A DNA stretch of 6,425 nucleotides from Armatimonadota bacterium (GCA_012841485.1 DUUU01000490.1:1-6425); one strand, 5' to 3'; shown: positions 1 to 5,554, counted from the first letter of the stretch. Program-made: numbers and translations. The notes: generated by a model from the sequence alone, not told the origin.

Positions 1-65
1 CCGGCAAGAGGATCCGCCCACAAAGTTCGCAACCGCAAAAGCCCCGGGCAGCGCGCCGGCGCGCA

Positions 66-281
66 TCAAGGCGTCGCAGGGGCCGCCGGCGCGTTGGCCG
101 GTTTTCCCTCCGGCACACTCCCTGGCATGTTGCTCATCATCTGCGGCATGGGCTGCCCCGCAGTCTCCTCTGCCGGCTTGGGTGTGCTGCCGTGCCAGTA
201 GAGGAAGCCAATGGCTAGCACGATCACCGCGATGATTGCTACCGCGAGACCGGTGTTGACGCCCCCGTTCTTCTCACCCAT
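66..281 (-). CDS. Small single-pass membrane protein with Met/Pro-rich tail, unknown function
   Basis: I do not recognise a family. The 71-residue product has a short polar N-terminus (MGEKNGG), one hydrophobic segment at about residues 10-28, and a hydrophilic tail rich in Pro, Ala and Met. Residues 45-52 contain four methionines (M45, M48, M49, M52), a pattern that can bind Cu(I) in other proteins; a metal role here is inference only. There is no Cys or His-rich site. The ATG is preceded on the minus strand by GGGAGG within AAAGGGAGGG, about 9 bases upstream, a convincing ribosome binding site that supports a real gene. It is transcribed divergently from dsbD, with 452 bases between the start codons. 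The low-complexity tail could also be a simple linker or periplasmic stalk. Confidence that it is coding is fair; function is unknown. Confidence 0.7.
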   Translation of the reverse strand: MGEKNGGVNTGLAVAIIAVIVLAIGFLYWHGSTPKPAEETAGQPMPQMMSNMPGSVPEGKPANAPAAPATP

Positions 282-733
282 GGTGGTCTACCCTCCCTTT
301 CGATGCTCGCGAGCCCCGCGGACCCGACCCTAACCGGGCAGCGCGCGCCGTGTCCAAGCGAGGCATCCATCCAGTGAAGGCGGAGTGATCCCCGGAGCTA
401 GCAACGCCCCGGAAAGCGGAAGCCATCGGGTGAGTCCCCCTCTTCTGGACCTCCGCGAGGCCGGCCTGTCCTCCTGCATGGTGGCCTCATTGGCGAGAGC
501 GGTACGCTGTTCGTTGCCACCGCGCGCCTCTCCTTCCTACTCCTCGCCCCTGCTCGCCGGCGATTCCATCCCCAGGAGGCGCAACCTCTGGGCCCATGCA
601 TGTATCTTTCTCTATAGAGACTCGTGCCGGGCGCCCGCGCCGCCCGCCTGAGCGGCCAGCGGGTGGCTGCCAAAGCAAGGAGGCGGTGGATCAAGCCCCC
701 GCGGTTGCGCGTCCGGGGAGGAGAGGAGCGACT
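282..733. other. Divergent intergenic region without a convincing gene
   Basis: This 452-base gap separates the small membrane protein gene from dsbD. Short open frames on both strands give Arg/Pro/Ser-rich translations without a ribosome binding site or family resemblance, so I treat it as non-coding. It holds two adjacent perfect palindromes: CATGCATG (595-602) and TCTCTATAGAGA (609-620). The second contains a TATAGA hexamer, but there is no matching -35 box at 16-18 bases. No known riboswitch core was recognised by eye. Promoters for both flanking genes should lie here, but I cannot place them. Confidence 0.6.
609..620. promoter_or_regulatory. 12-bp perfect palindrome upstream of dsbD
   Basis: TCTCTATAGAGA is its own reverse complement and lies about 114 bases before the dsbD start, in an AT-richer patch within very GC-rich DNA. 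Its centre resembles a -10 box (TATAGA). It could be an operator or part of a promoter. No -35 partner is seen, so the assignment is tentative. Confidence 0.3.
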
Positions 734-2557
734 ATGACGATCTGGAGACTACTGGCCGTCGCCGCCATCGCGGTCCTATCGGCGGGCGCGCCCATCCGCG
801 CTCAAGGCTTCGCTGGGCCGGAGCTGAAGGTTGAGAGCGTGGCCTCGGTGGATCGCGTCCGCCCTGGGGATTCCTTCCAAATCGCCATCATCCTGCATCT
901 CCCGCCGGGGCTGCACGTGAACGCGCATCAGCCGAGCGACCCGGACCTCATCCCCACGGAGGTGCAGATCACGCCGCCCCCAGGAATCGAAGTGGGCGCG
1001 GTAGAGTATCCCGCGGCCAGCGAGCGCGCCTTCTCCTTCACGCCCAAGCCGATAGCGGTCTATGAGGGTGAAGTGGTGATGCTGGCGCCGGCAACAGCGG
1101 CCACGAGCCTCACGCAGGGCGTGTTGACGCTGGATGGCACCCTCACCGCGCAGGCCTGCAACGATGAGTCGTGCTTTCCCCCTTCCACCGTGCCCTTCTC
1201 GCTCGAGATGGTAGCGGATGTCGCCGGTGCGGCGGTGAAGCCGGTGAGCCCGGAGCTGTTTGCCGCGGGAGCGGCCATGGGGCCGGGAGGGGAAGGCACG
1301 CCCCAGGTCGGCGCCATGGCGGCAAGCGGCAGTCGGGCGCACTATTCCCGGCTGACGAAGTTCGCGCCCCCCGCCGAATTCGTGCGCTGGCTGGAGGAAG
1401 GCGCCTCGCCCGAGAAGAGCCGCCTGAGCGACCTGATCCTGGGGGGGCACTGGCTTCTCGCGCTGCCGCTCATCTTTCTGGCGGGGCTGGCGTTGAACCT
1501 GACGCCCTGCGTCTACCCGTTGATCCCGATCACCATCGGCTTCTTTAGCGGGCAGAGCGGCGGGAGCCGCCGGCATCTGCTCGGCCTGGCCTCGCTCTAC
1601 GTGCTGGGGATGGCCCTGATGTACTCCACGCTGGGCGTCATTGCCGCCATGAACCGGCAACTCTTTGGGAACCAGCTTCAGAACCCGTATGTGCTACTGA
1701 GCTTCGCCGCGGTGATGGTCGCGCTGGGGCTCTCCATGTTTGGAGTGTGGGAGTTCCGGGTGCCGGCAGGGCTGACTAGCCGCGTCTCCGGTCGCGCGGG
1801 CTTCGCGGGCGCGCTGACTATGGGGCTTCTCGTCGGCTTCGTCGCGGCACCCTGTATCGGTCCGGTCGTCGTGGCACTCCTGACGGTCGTGAGCCAGCTC
1901 GGCGATCCAGGCCTGGGCTTCGGCATCTTCTTCGCGCTCGCTCTGGGGCTGGGAACGCCCTACCTCCTCCTGGGCATCTTCTCGGGGCTCATTCAGCGCC
2001 TGCCGCGATCCGGCGAGTGGATGAACGCGGTGAAGCACCTCTTTGGGCTGATCCTGTTCGGGATGGCGATCTATTACCTCGCCCCGCTCCTCGGCAGGTC
2101 GATCTCGGGCGTCGTCATGGGGCTCTACACCGTAGGCGCCGGCGCCTACGTCCTCTTCTTCGATCCCTCCGGGCAGAGCCTCCGGCGCTTCTTTGCCGCC
2201 AAGCGCGGCCTGGGGGCACTGTCGGTCGTGGCCGGCGTGTCGCTGCTCATCCCGCGTGCGCAGCCAGCCGGGATTCCCTTCGAGGCGTATAGCGAGGAGC
2301 GCCTGCAGGAGGCGCTGGCCGAGGGCCGCGGCGTGCTCATCGACTTCCGCGCGGAGTGGTGCGCGGCATGCCGCGAGCTGGAAGCGAAGACCTTCCGTGA
2401 CCCGAAGGTGGTCGCCGCGACGCGCGGCCTGCTCCCTCTGAAGGTAGATATGACGCGCTGGGACGCGGCCCAGACCCAGCGTCTGAAGGAAGAGTACGGG
2501 ATCGTCGGGCTGCCAACGGTGGTGCTCGTGCCGCCGGCACCCGGCAAGGCCGAGTGA
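734..2557 (+). CDS. dsbD: Thiol:disulfide interchange protein DsbD (cytoplasm-to-periplasm reductant transporter)
   Basis: DsbD passes electrons from cytoplasmic thioredoxin across the inner membrane to periplasmic or extracytoplasmic thiol proteins. The 607-residue product has all three modules. A signal peptide (residues 1 to about 23) leads into an N-terminal immunoglobulin-like domain with the redox pair C142/C147 in ACNDESCFPP. A polytopic region at about 239-505 carries the membrane cysteines C259 (TPCVYPL) and C374 (AAPCIGP). A thioredoxin-like domain from about 512 has WCAAC (C543/C546) and cis-Pro P594. These six are the only cysteines. The ATG at 734 is chosen because AGGAG lies 5 bases upstream and a signal peptide follows at once; the in-frame ATG at 596 would add 46 low-complexity residues. 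Oddity: the protein ends only 13 residues after the cis-Pro, so the last strand and helix usual in this domain are missing. Neither other frame restores them. Family assignment is secure. Confidence 0.95.
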   Translation: MTIWRLLAVAAIAVLSAGAPIRAQGFAGPELKVESVASVDRVRPGDSFQIAIILHLPPGLHVNAHQPSDPDLIPTEVQITPPPGIEVGAVEYPAASERAFSFTPKPIAVYEGEVVMLAPATAATSLTQGVLTLDGTLTAQACNDESCFPPSTVPFSLEMVADVAGAAVKPVSPELFAAGAAMGPGGEGTPQVGAMAASGSRAHYSRLTKFAPPAEFVRWLEEGASPEKSRLSDLILGGHWLLALPLIFLAGLALNLTPCVYPLIPITIGFFSGQSGGSRRHLLGLASLYVLGMALMYSTLGVIAAMNRQLFGNQLQNPYVLLSFAAVMVALGLSMFGVWEFRVPAGLTSRVSGRAGFAGALTMGLLVGFVAAPCIGPVVVALLTVVSQLGDPGLGFGIFFALALGLGTPYLLLGIFSGLIQRLPRSGEWMNAVKHLFGLILFGMAIYYLAPLLGRSISGVVMGLYTVGAGAYVLFFDPSGQSLRRFFAAKRGLGALSVVAGVSLLIPRAQPAGIPFEAYSEERLQEALAEGRGVLIDFRAEWCAACRELEAKTFRDPKVVAATRGLLPLKVDMTRWDAAQTQRLKEEYGIVGLPTVVLVPPAPGKAE

Positions 2558-2564
2558 AGCCGCA

Positions 2565-2606
2565 GGGGGCCAGGAAGGGGGGCCGCGGTCCCCCGCCCTG
2601 GCCTCC
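2565..2606. terminator. GC-rich hairpin between convergent genes, possible bidirectional terminator
   Basis: The left arm 2565-2574 pairs with 2597-2606 (GGCCAGG with CCTGGCC, extended by one wobble and two G-C pairs). After a small AA/GC internal mismatch, G2577-G2581 pair with C2590-C2594 around a short loop. The hairpin starts 8 bases after the dsbD stop and lies 16 bases beyond the stop of the convergent KGG gene. No T-run follows on either strand, so it is not a canonical intrinsic terminator. It may stop or stabilise either transcript. Confidence 0.5.
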
Positions 2607-2621
2607 GCGCGAATGCGGCGT

Positions 2622-2981
2622 TTAGCTCTCGGCCTGCTTCCCCTTCTCGATCAGCTCGCGGACGCGCTGGCCCCCCTTCTGGCCCAGCTCCTCATACCCC
2701 TCATGGCCCAGCTGCTGCTTGCGCACATTCCCGCCCATCTTGCCCAGCTCTGAATAGCCTTCGGGGCCCAGCTGGCGCTTGCGCACGTTCCCGCCCTTGC
2801 GCCCCAGCTCCTCGTAGCCCCCGTGGCCCAACTCCTCCTTGCGGCGCTGCCCCCCAATCGGGCCGCCCTTGCGCCCAATCTTCTCGTAAAACTCCCGGCC
2901 ATGGCGTTCGGCGGTTGTCTCCCCGCCTTTCCGCCCCGCCTCACGAACGCTGAGCTCCTTCTTTCCCTCTTTCCGTGCCAC
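2622..2981 (-). CDS. KGG-repeat general stress protein (GsiB/YciG-like, hydrophilic)
   Basis: The 119-residue product is very hydrophilic, Gly/Lys/Glu/Arg-rich, without Cys, Trp or a membrane segment, and is built from repeats. Each repeat centres on G-x-(K/M)-G-G, at residues 16-20, 36-40, 60-64, 80-84 and 100-104. The last three units have an exact 20-residue period with a conserved LG-x-x-GY-x-ELG core. This matches the KGG stress-protein family (GsiB of Bacillus, YciG of enterics), thought to be flexible, desiccation- or stress-associated proteins of the cytoplasm. The start is GTG, supported by a consensus AGGAGG (2989-2994 on the opposite strand) 7 bases upstream. The gene converges on dsbD, with 64 bases between stop codons. 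Family membership is clear; the biochemical role of this family is poorly defined. Confidence 0.93.
   Translation of the reverse strand: MARKEGKKELSVREAGRKGGETTAERHGREFYEKIGRKGGPIGGQRRKEELGHGGYEELGRKGGNVRKRQLGPEGYSELGKMGGNVRKQQLGHEGYEELGQKGGQRVRELIEKGKQAES
2670..2846 (-). repeat. Three in-gene tandem repeats of 60 bp (20 residues)
   Basis: Residues 46-64, 66-84 and 86-104 of the KGG protein are near-identical units at a 60-base period, each ending in the (K/M)GG motif. The DNA repeats the motif GGCCCAGCT as read on the plus strand. Such arrays can gain or lose units by slippage. The two N-terminal units (ending at residues 20 and 40) are more diverged, and a four-residue insertion (PIGG) separates them from the regular block. 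Confidence 0.85.
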
Positions 2982-3021
2982 CTCGCAACCTCCTCACCTT
3001 GCCCCGCCTCCCACCTGCGCA

Positions 3022-3045
3022 ATACGCCATCGCCCCAAGCCAAAC
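3022..3045 (-). promoter_or_regulatory. Possible stress-sigma (SigB-like) promoter for the KGG gene
   Basis: On the minus strand GTTTGG (3040-3045) and GCGTAT (3022-3027) are separated by 12 bases, resembling the Bacillus SigB pattern GTTTAA-N12-14-GGGTAT (4/6 and 5/6 matches). The position, about 40 bases before the GTG, is suitable, and gsiB itself is SigB-controlled in Bacillus. The host may not have SigB and one such match can arise by chance, so this is weak. Confidence 0.22.
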
Positions 3046-3230
3046 AAGCCGATCCCTGGGCTCACTTGCGACCTGCTTACCCGGATGCTCCGCCTGCCAA
3101 ACCTGCTTGCCGCGCATGCGGCGCAGGCCCCTCGCCGGCTCCGCTCCCCATCGCCCGCTTCCTCACGTGCCAACCGCACAGTGAATCGCCGCGACAGGGA
3201 GCGAGACCCCCTCGACCCTCGCCATGCTCC

Positions 3231-3259
3231 TTTACATCTCAAGGGATGTGTGCTATACT
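3231..3259 (+). promoter_or_regulatory. Sigma70-type promoter for the two-component operon
   Basis: TTTACA (3231-3236, 5/6 to TTGACA) and TATACT (3254-3259, 5/6 to TATAAT) are separated by exactly 17 bases. A TG one base before the -10 box gives an extended -10. Transcription would start near 3266, leaving a leader of about 92 bases before the kinase ATG. This is the clearest promoter in the window and stands out from the GC-rich surroundings. Confidence 0.8.
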
Positions 3260-3304
3260 AACAGGCGGTGGGTAAGGTCATATCGGGTTGTCTCCTACCG
3301 TTCG

Positions 3305-3340
3305 CGCTCTAACGAGCGGGGCGCTAAGCGCTCCACGCCC
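3305..3340 (+). promoter_or_regulatory. Structured 5' leader with alternative hairpins
   Basis: CGCTC (3305-3309) pairs with GAGCG (3314-3318) around a TAAC loop. The same GAGCG can instead pair with a second CGCTC (3329-3333), and GGGCG (3319-3323) with CGCCC (3336-3340). The structures exclude one another and lie just before the kinase ribosome binding site (GAGAGGA, 3342-3348). No known riboswitch class was recognised; a switching function is inference. Confidence 0.3.
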
Positions 3341-3357
3341 TGAGAGGATGCCCCTCG

Positions 3358-4149
3358 ATGTCCCTATGTTTTGTGAGCGCTTTGTTTCGGCGCCACCGGC
3401 TACAAGGCAATGGTGTTGGTGCTGTCTGCACCACGACAGCGCCTCCCACGGATGCAACTGCGATTGTGGATGAGCGTGTGGCATCGTTGCGCTGCGCCGA
3501 GGCCCGCGAGGAGGAACGGCGGCGAATCGCCGTAGACCTCCACGATGGCCCAATCCAGCAACTGGCAAACCTCATCCTCCGTCTGGACATGGCGCGAAAG
3601 GCGATCCCAGCCGATGCCGAGGAGGCGCGAGCTGAGATCGCCTCGCTGCACCAATTCGCCAAGAGCACGCTCCATGATATGCGCCGCTTCATGTTCGAGC
3701 TGCGCCCCTCTTCGCTGGATGAGTTCTCGCTGCTCCCCGTCCTCCGCCAGTACGTGCAGGATTACCGCGCCCAGTACCAAATCCCCGTCGAAATCCAGCT
3801 CTCAGATAGCGATTGGTCCCTCGGACGCGACATAGAGGTCAATCTCTTCAGAATCATCCAGGAAGCGCTCACCAATGTGCGCAAGCATGCCAATGCCTCG
3901 CGCGTGGATGTGATCCTGTCCCGCGAGGATCCGCTCGTCAAGGTGACGGTCCGGGACAATGGCCAGGGGTTCGATGTGAGCAGCACGCGAACCCGCGCCC
4001 AACACGAGAAACGGATGGGCCTCGCCAGCATGGAGGATCGCGCGCGTGCTCTGAATGGCGCGTTCCGGATCGAGAGTCGTAAGGGACACACGGAAGTGCG
4101 CATCACCGTTCCTCTCGTCGACCCAAAGGCCACGTCTAACCATGGATAG
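3358..4149 (+). CDS. Cytoplasmic sensor histidine kinase, HisKA_3 (DegS/NarX/LiaS-type)
   Basis: This kinase should autophosphorylate and pass phosphate to the overlapping response regulator. The 263-residue product has a HisKA_3 dimerisation and phosphoacceptor helix with H62 in RRIAVDLHDGP, then a HATPase_c domain. The ATPase domain shows an N-box (N173 in QEALTNVRKHA), a G1 box (DNGQGF, residues 200-205) and a G2 segment (MGLASMEDRA, from 220). The FELRPSSLDEFSLLP stretch is typical of DegS-like kinases. There is no signal peptide, membrane segment or recognisable PAS/GAF sensor, so it is soluble and must sense through its short N-terminus or a partner. The ATG at 3358 follows GAGAGGA at 9 bases. 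All three cysteines (C4, C24, C46) lie in the first 46 residues. The input signal is unknown. Confidence 0.95.
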   Translation: MSLCFVSALFRRHRLQGNGVGAVCTTTAPPTDATAIVDERVASLRCAEAREEERRRIAVDLHDGPIQQLANLILRLDMARKAIPADAEEARAEIASLHQFAKSTLHDMRRFMFELRPSSLDEFSLLPVLRQYVQDYRAQYQIPVEIQLSDSDWSLGRDIEVNLFRIIQEALTNVRKHANASRVDVILSREDPLVKVTVRDNGQGFDVSSTRTRAQHEKRMGLASMEDRARALNGAFRIESRKGHTEVRITVPLVDPKATSNHG

Positions 4150-4807
4150 AGTTCGCGTTCTGATCGCCGATGATCACCCGCTGATCCTAGAGGGCCTGTG
4201 GAGCCTGCTGGAACGGCAGGAGGGGATCGAAGTCGTCGGCAAGGCCTCGGACGGGCCGACCGCCGTGATGCAGGCGCTTGAACTGGAACCGGATGTCATC
4301 CTCATGGATATCCGCATGCCGGGCGAGGATGGCGTGGAGGCGACCCGCCGAATCCGGCACGCCAGCCCGCACATCCGCGTGATCATCCTCACCGTTTACG
4401 AAGACGATGCCTCCATCTTTAGCGCCATCAAGGCGGGGGCGTGCGGCTATATCCTCAAGGACGTGGATACCGACCAACTCATCGACTCCATCCGGCGCGC
4501 CGCCCGAGGCGAGTCACTCATCCATCCGGCCATCGCCGCCAGGGTTCTGGATGAGTTCACGCGCCTGACCCGAGAACAAGAGCGCATGGCACCGGACCTC
4601 TTCCAGCAACTCACGAAACGGGAGGTCGAGATTCTTCACCTGCTGGCCGAGGGACTCAGCAACAAGGAGATCGCCTTCCGCCTCTCCATTAGCGAGAAGA
4701 CGGTGAAGAACTACCTGAGCAGCATCTTCAGCAAGCTCCAGGTGAATGATCGCATGCAGGCGCTCATCTATGCCTTCGAGCACAACCTGATTCCCTCGAG
4801 CAACTGA
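4142..4807 (+). CDS. NarL/LuxR-family response regulator (DegU/LiaR-like)
   Basis: This is a DNA-binding transcription regulator, presumably activated by the upstream kinase. The 221-residue product has a complete receiver domain: acidic pair D10/D11, phosphoacceptor D56 (LMDIRMPG), T84 and K106 (YILKD). A linker leads to a LuxR-type helix-turn-helix at about residues 155-211 (LTKREVEILHLLAEGLSNKEIA, with the recognition helix around SEKTVKNYLSSIFSKL). The ATG at 4142 is chosen because it opens directly on the receiver fold and overlaps the kinase stop by 8 bases, implying translational coupling. The in-frame start at 4055 would add 29 residues read from kinase sequence. The upstream ribosome binding site is weak, as expected for a coupled gene. 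The pilus genes follow on the same strand after 214 bases, making them plausible targets. Confidence 0.97.
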   Translation: MDRVRVLIADDHPLILEGLWSLLERQEGIEVVGKASDGPTAVMQALELEPDVILMDIRMPGEDGVEATRRIRHASPHIRVIILTVYEDDASIFSAIKAGACGYILKDVDTDQLIDSIRRAARGESLIHPAIAARVLDEFTRLTREQERMAPDLFQQLTKREVEILHLLAEGLSNKEIAFRLSISEKTVKNYLSSIFSKLQVNDRMQALIYAFEHNLIPSSN

Positions 4808-4865
4808 GCCCCTCACGCCCCAATCACTCCGAGGGGGATCCCGTGATACCACCCGGTTGCGGTTA

Positions 4866-4885
4866 CGTAGGACTTTTAGCCTACG
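4866..4885. promoter_or_regulatory. Inverted repeat CGTAGG-N8-CCTACG, candidate operator or hairpin
   Basis: Perfect 6-base arms flank the 8-base centre ACTTTTAG. It lies 58 bases after the response-regulator stop and about 136 bases before the prepilin peptidase. A 20-base dyad is a typical size for a LuxR-family binding site, and an adjacent related stretch (GGCCTTTAGGACC, 4885-4897) partly repeats the centre. As RNA it would form a 6-bp stem with an 8-base loop. No T-run follows, so it is not a canonical terminator. Confidence 0.4.
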
Positions 4886-4922
4886 GCCTTTAGGACCATT
4901 GAGATATGGCAGAGGAGCGGGC

Positions 4923-4956
4923 TCTCAGGCATAATAGTATTGGTGAGTTCTCAGGC
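4923..4956 (+). promoter_or_regulatory. Direct repeats TCTCAGGC around a -10-like element upstream of pilus genes
   Basis: TCTCAGGC occurs at 4923-4930 and again at 4949-4956, 26 bases apart start to start. Between them is an AT-rich patch with CATAAT (4930-4935, 5/6 to TATAAT). No good -35 box lies 16-18 bases upstream, which would suit an activator-dependent promoter. If this is the -10 box, transcription starts near 4942 and the inverted repeat at 4866-4885 is centred near -66. Confidence 0.35.
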
Positions 4957-5021
4957 GGCAGCCACACACGCGGGCGGCCCATTGGTTCCGGGCAGCGGAT
5001 GACTCGCGCGATTAGGAAGAG

Positions 5022-5549
5022 ATGCTGAACGACTTGTCATCGCAGGTGATCATCAATGTCCTTCTGATTCTCGGGTTGGCCGCGGCGGTCCTCGTGGATC
5101 TGCGCACGCGACGCATCCCGAACCTCGTGACGGCACCGCTCGCCCTCCTGGGCATCGTGGTAAACGCATGGAGCTCTGGATGGTCTGGCCTGAGTAACAG
5201 CCTCGGTGGGCTGCTGCTGGGCATGGTCCTCTTGATGCCGATCTGGCTGAACGGAGGCACGGGCGCGGGCGATGTGAAGCTGATGGGGATGGTGGGGGCG
5301 CTGCAAGGCCCTCAGTTTGCACTCTGGACGGCGCTCTTTGGCGCCGTGGCGGGGGGAGTATTCGCCCTGGCCGCGTTGGCCTTGCGAGGCGGTACCGCCC
5401 AGGTGCTGCGGAACGTGGGAGCGTCTCTCTACCGCATGGCCGCGTCGGGATCGCTCGGCCGGGTGGAGCCAACGTCCCAGAGCTTTCGCATGAGCTACGC
5501 GATTGCCATCGCGCTGGGGGCCGCCGCCGCGTACTGGCACCTGAGGTAA
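5022..5549 (+). CDS. cpaA: Prepilin peptidase, TadV/CpaA type (A24 aspartic protease)
   Basis: This integral membrane protease cleaves the leader from Flp/Tad-type prepilins before pilus assembly. The 175-residue product shows both catalytic aspartates of the A24 family: D26 in VDLRTRRIPN and D84 in the GAGD motif (residues 81-84, followed by VKLMG). Several hydrophobic segments span the protein (about 9-25, 35-50, 60-77, 100-120, 158-172). The N-terminal methyltransferase domain of full PilD is absent, as in the short TadV/CpaA class. The ATG is preceded by AGGAAGAG, immediately upstream. cpaB follows on the same strand after 101 bases, which strongly supports a Tad/Flp pilus locus continuing beyond the window. 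A type IVa or type II secretion role is less likely given CpaB. Confidence 0.93.
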   Translation: MLNDLSSQVIINVLLILGLAAAVLVDLRTRRIPNLVTAPLALLGIVVNAWSSGWSGLSNSLGGLLLGMVLLMPIWLNGGTGAGDVKLMGMVGALQGPQFALWTALFGAVAGGVFALAALALRGGTAQVLRNVGASLYRMAASGSLGRVEPTSQSFRMSYAIAIALGAAAAYWHLR

Positions 5550-5554
5550 ATCGC

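Larger units (their letters stand above)
2982..3357. other. Intergenic region between divergent KGG and histidine kinase genes
   Basis: This 376-base gap carries the KGG ribosome binding site at its left end and the promoter plus leader of the kinase operon at its right end (from 3231). The middle part, about 3046-3230, is C-rich on the plus strand and holds nothing I can identify. Open frames across it are Pro/Arg-rich translations lacking a start signal. Confidence 0.6.

Noticed and set aside
36..64. GC palindrome GCGCGCCGGCGCGC (51-64) followed on the minus strand by a TTTT run, as a terminator for the small membrane protein gene
   Set aside because: The palindrome has no room for a loop and the T-run is about 12 bases further on and only four long; I cannot draw a convincing terminator stem.
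385..651. 88-codon plus-strand frame in the 282-733 gap
   Set aside because: Ser/Pro/Arg-rich, no ribosome binding site and no family resemblance; overlapping frames on the other strand are equally open.
596..733. Upstream in-frame ATG for dsbD adding 46 residues
   Set aside because: There is no ribosome binding site at proper distance (AGGAGG at 574-579 is 16 bases away), and the signal peptide begins at the ATG at 734, which has AGGAG 5 bases upstream.
776..1660. 294-codon open frame antisense to dsbD
   Set aside because: It mirrors a clear DsbD coding sequence; its translation is Arg/Gln/His-rich with no domain and no ribosome binding site. It is a product of high GC.
2670..2870. Regular repeats considered as a CRISPR array
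   Set aside because: The repeats are in-frame 60-bp protein repeats without unique spacers, and no cas genes are present.
2651..3043. 130-codon minus-strand frame overlapping the KGG gene
   Set aside because: It is an out-of-frame reading of the 60-bp repeats and gives a Trp/Ala/Arg-rich translation; the KGG frame has the family motifs and the consensus ribosome binding site.
4055..4141. Longer start for the response regulator
   Set aside because: The extra 29 residues come from the kinase ATPase coding region in another frame; receiver domains begin directly at MDRVRVLIADDH.
4809..4836. CCCCTC / GAGGGG pairing after the response regulator as a terminator
   Set aside because: Only 6 bp with a 16-base loop and no following T-run.
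5388..5399. Palindrome GGCGGTACCGCC inside the prepilin peptidase gene
   Set aside because: It lies within coding sequence with Gly and Ala codons in GC-rich DNA and has no partner site; likely coincidence.
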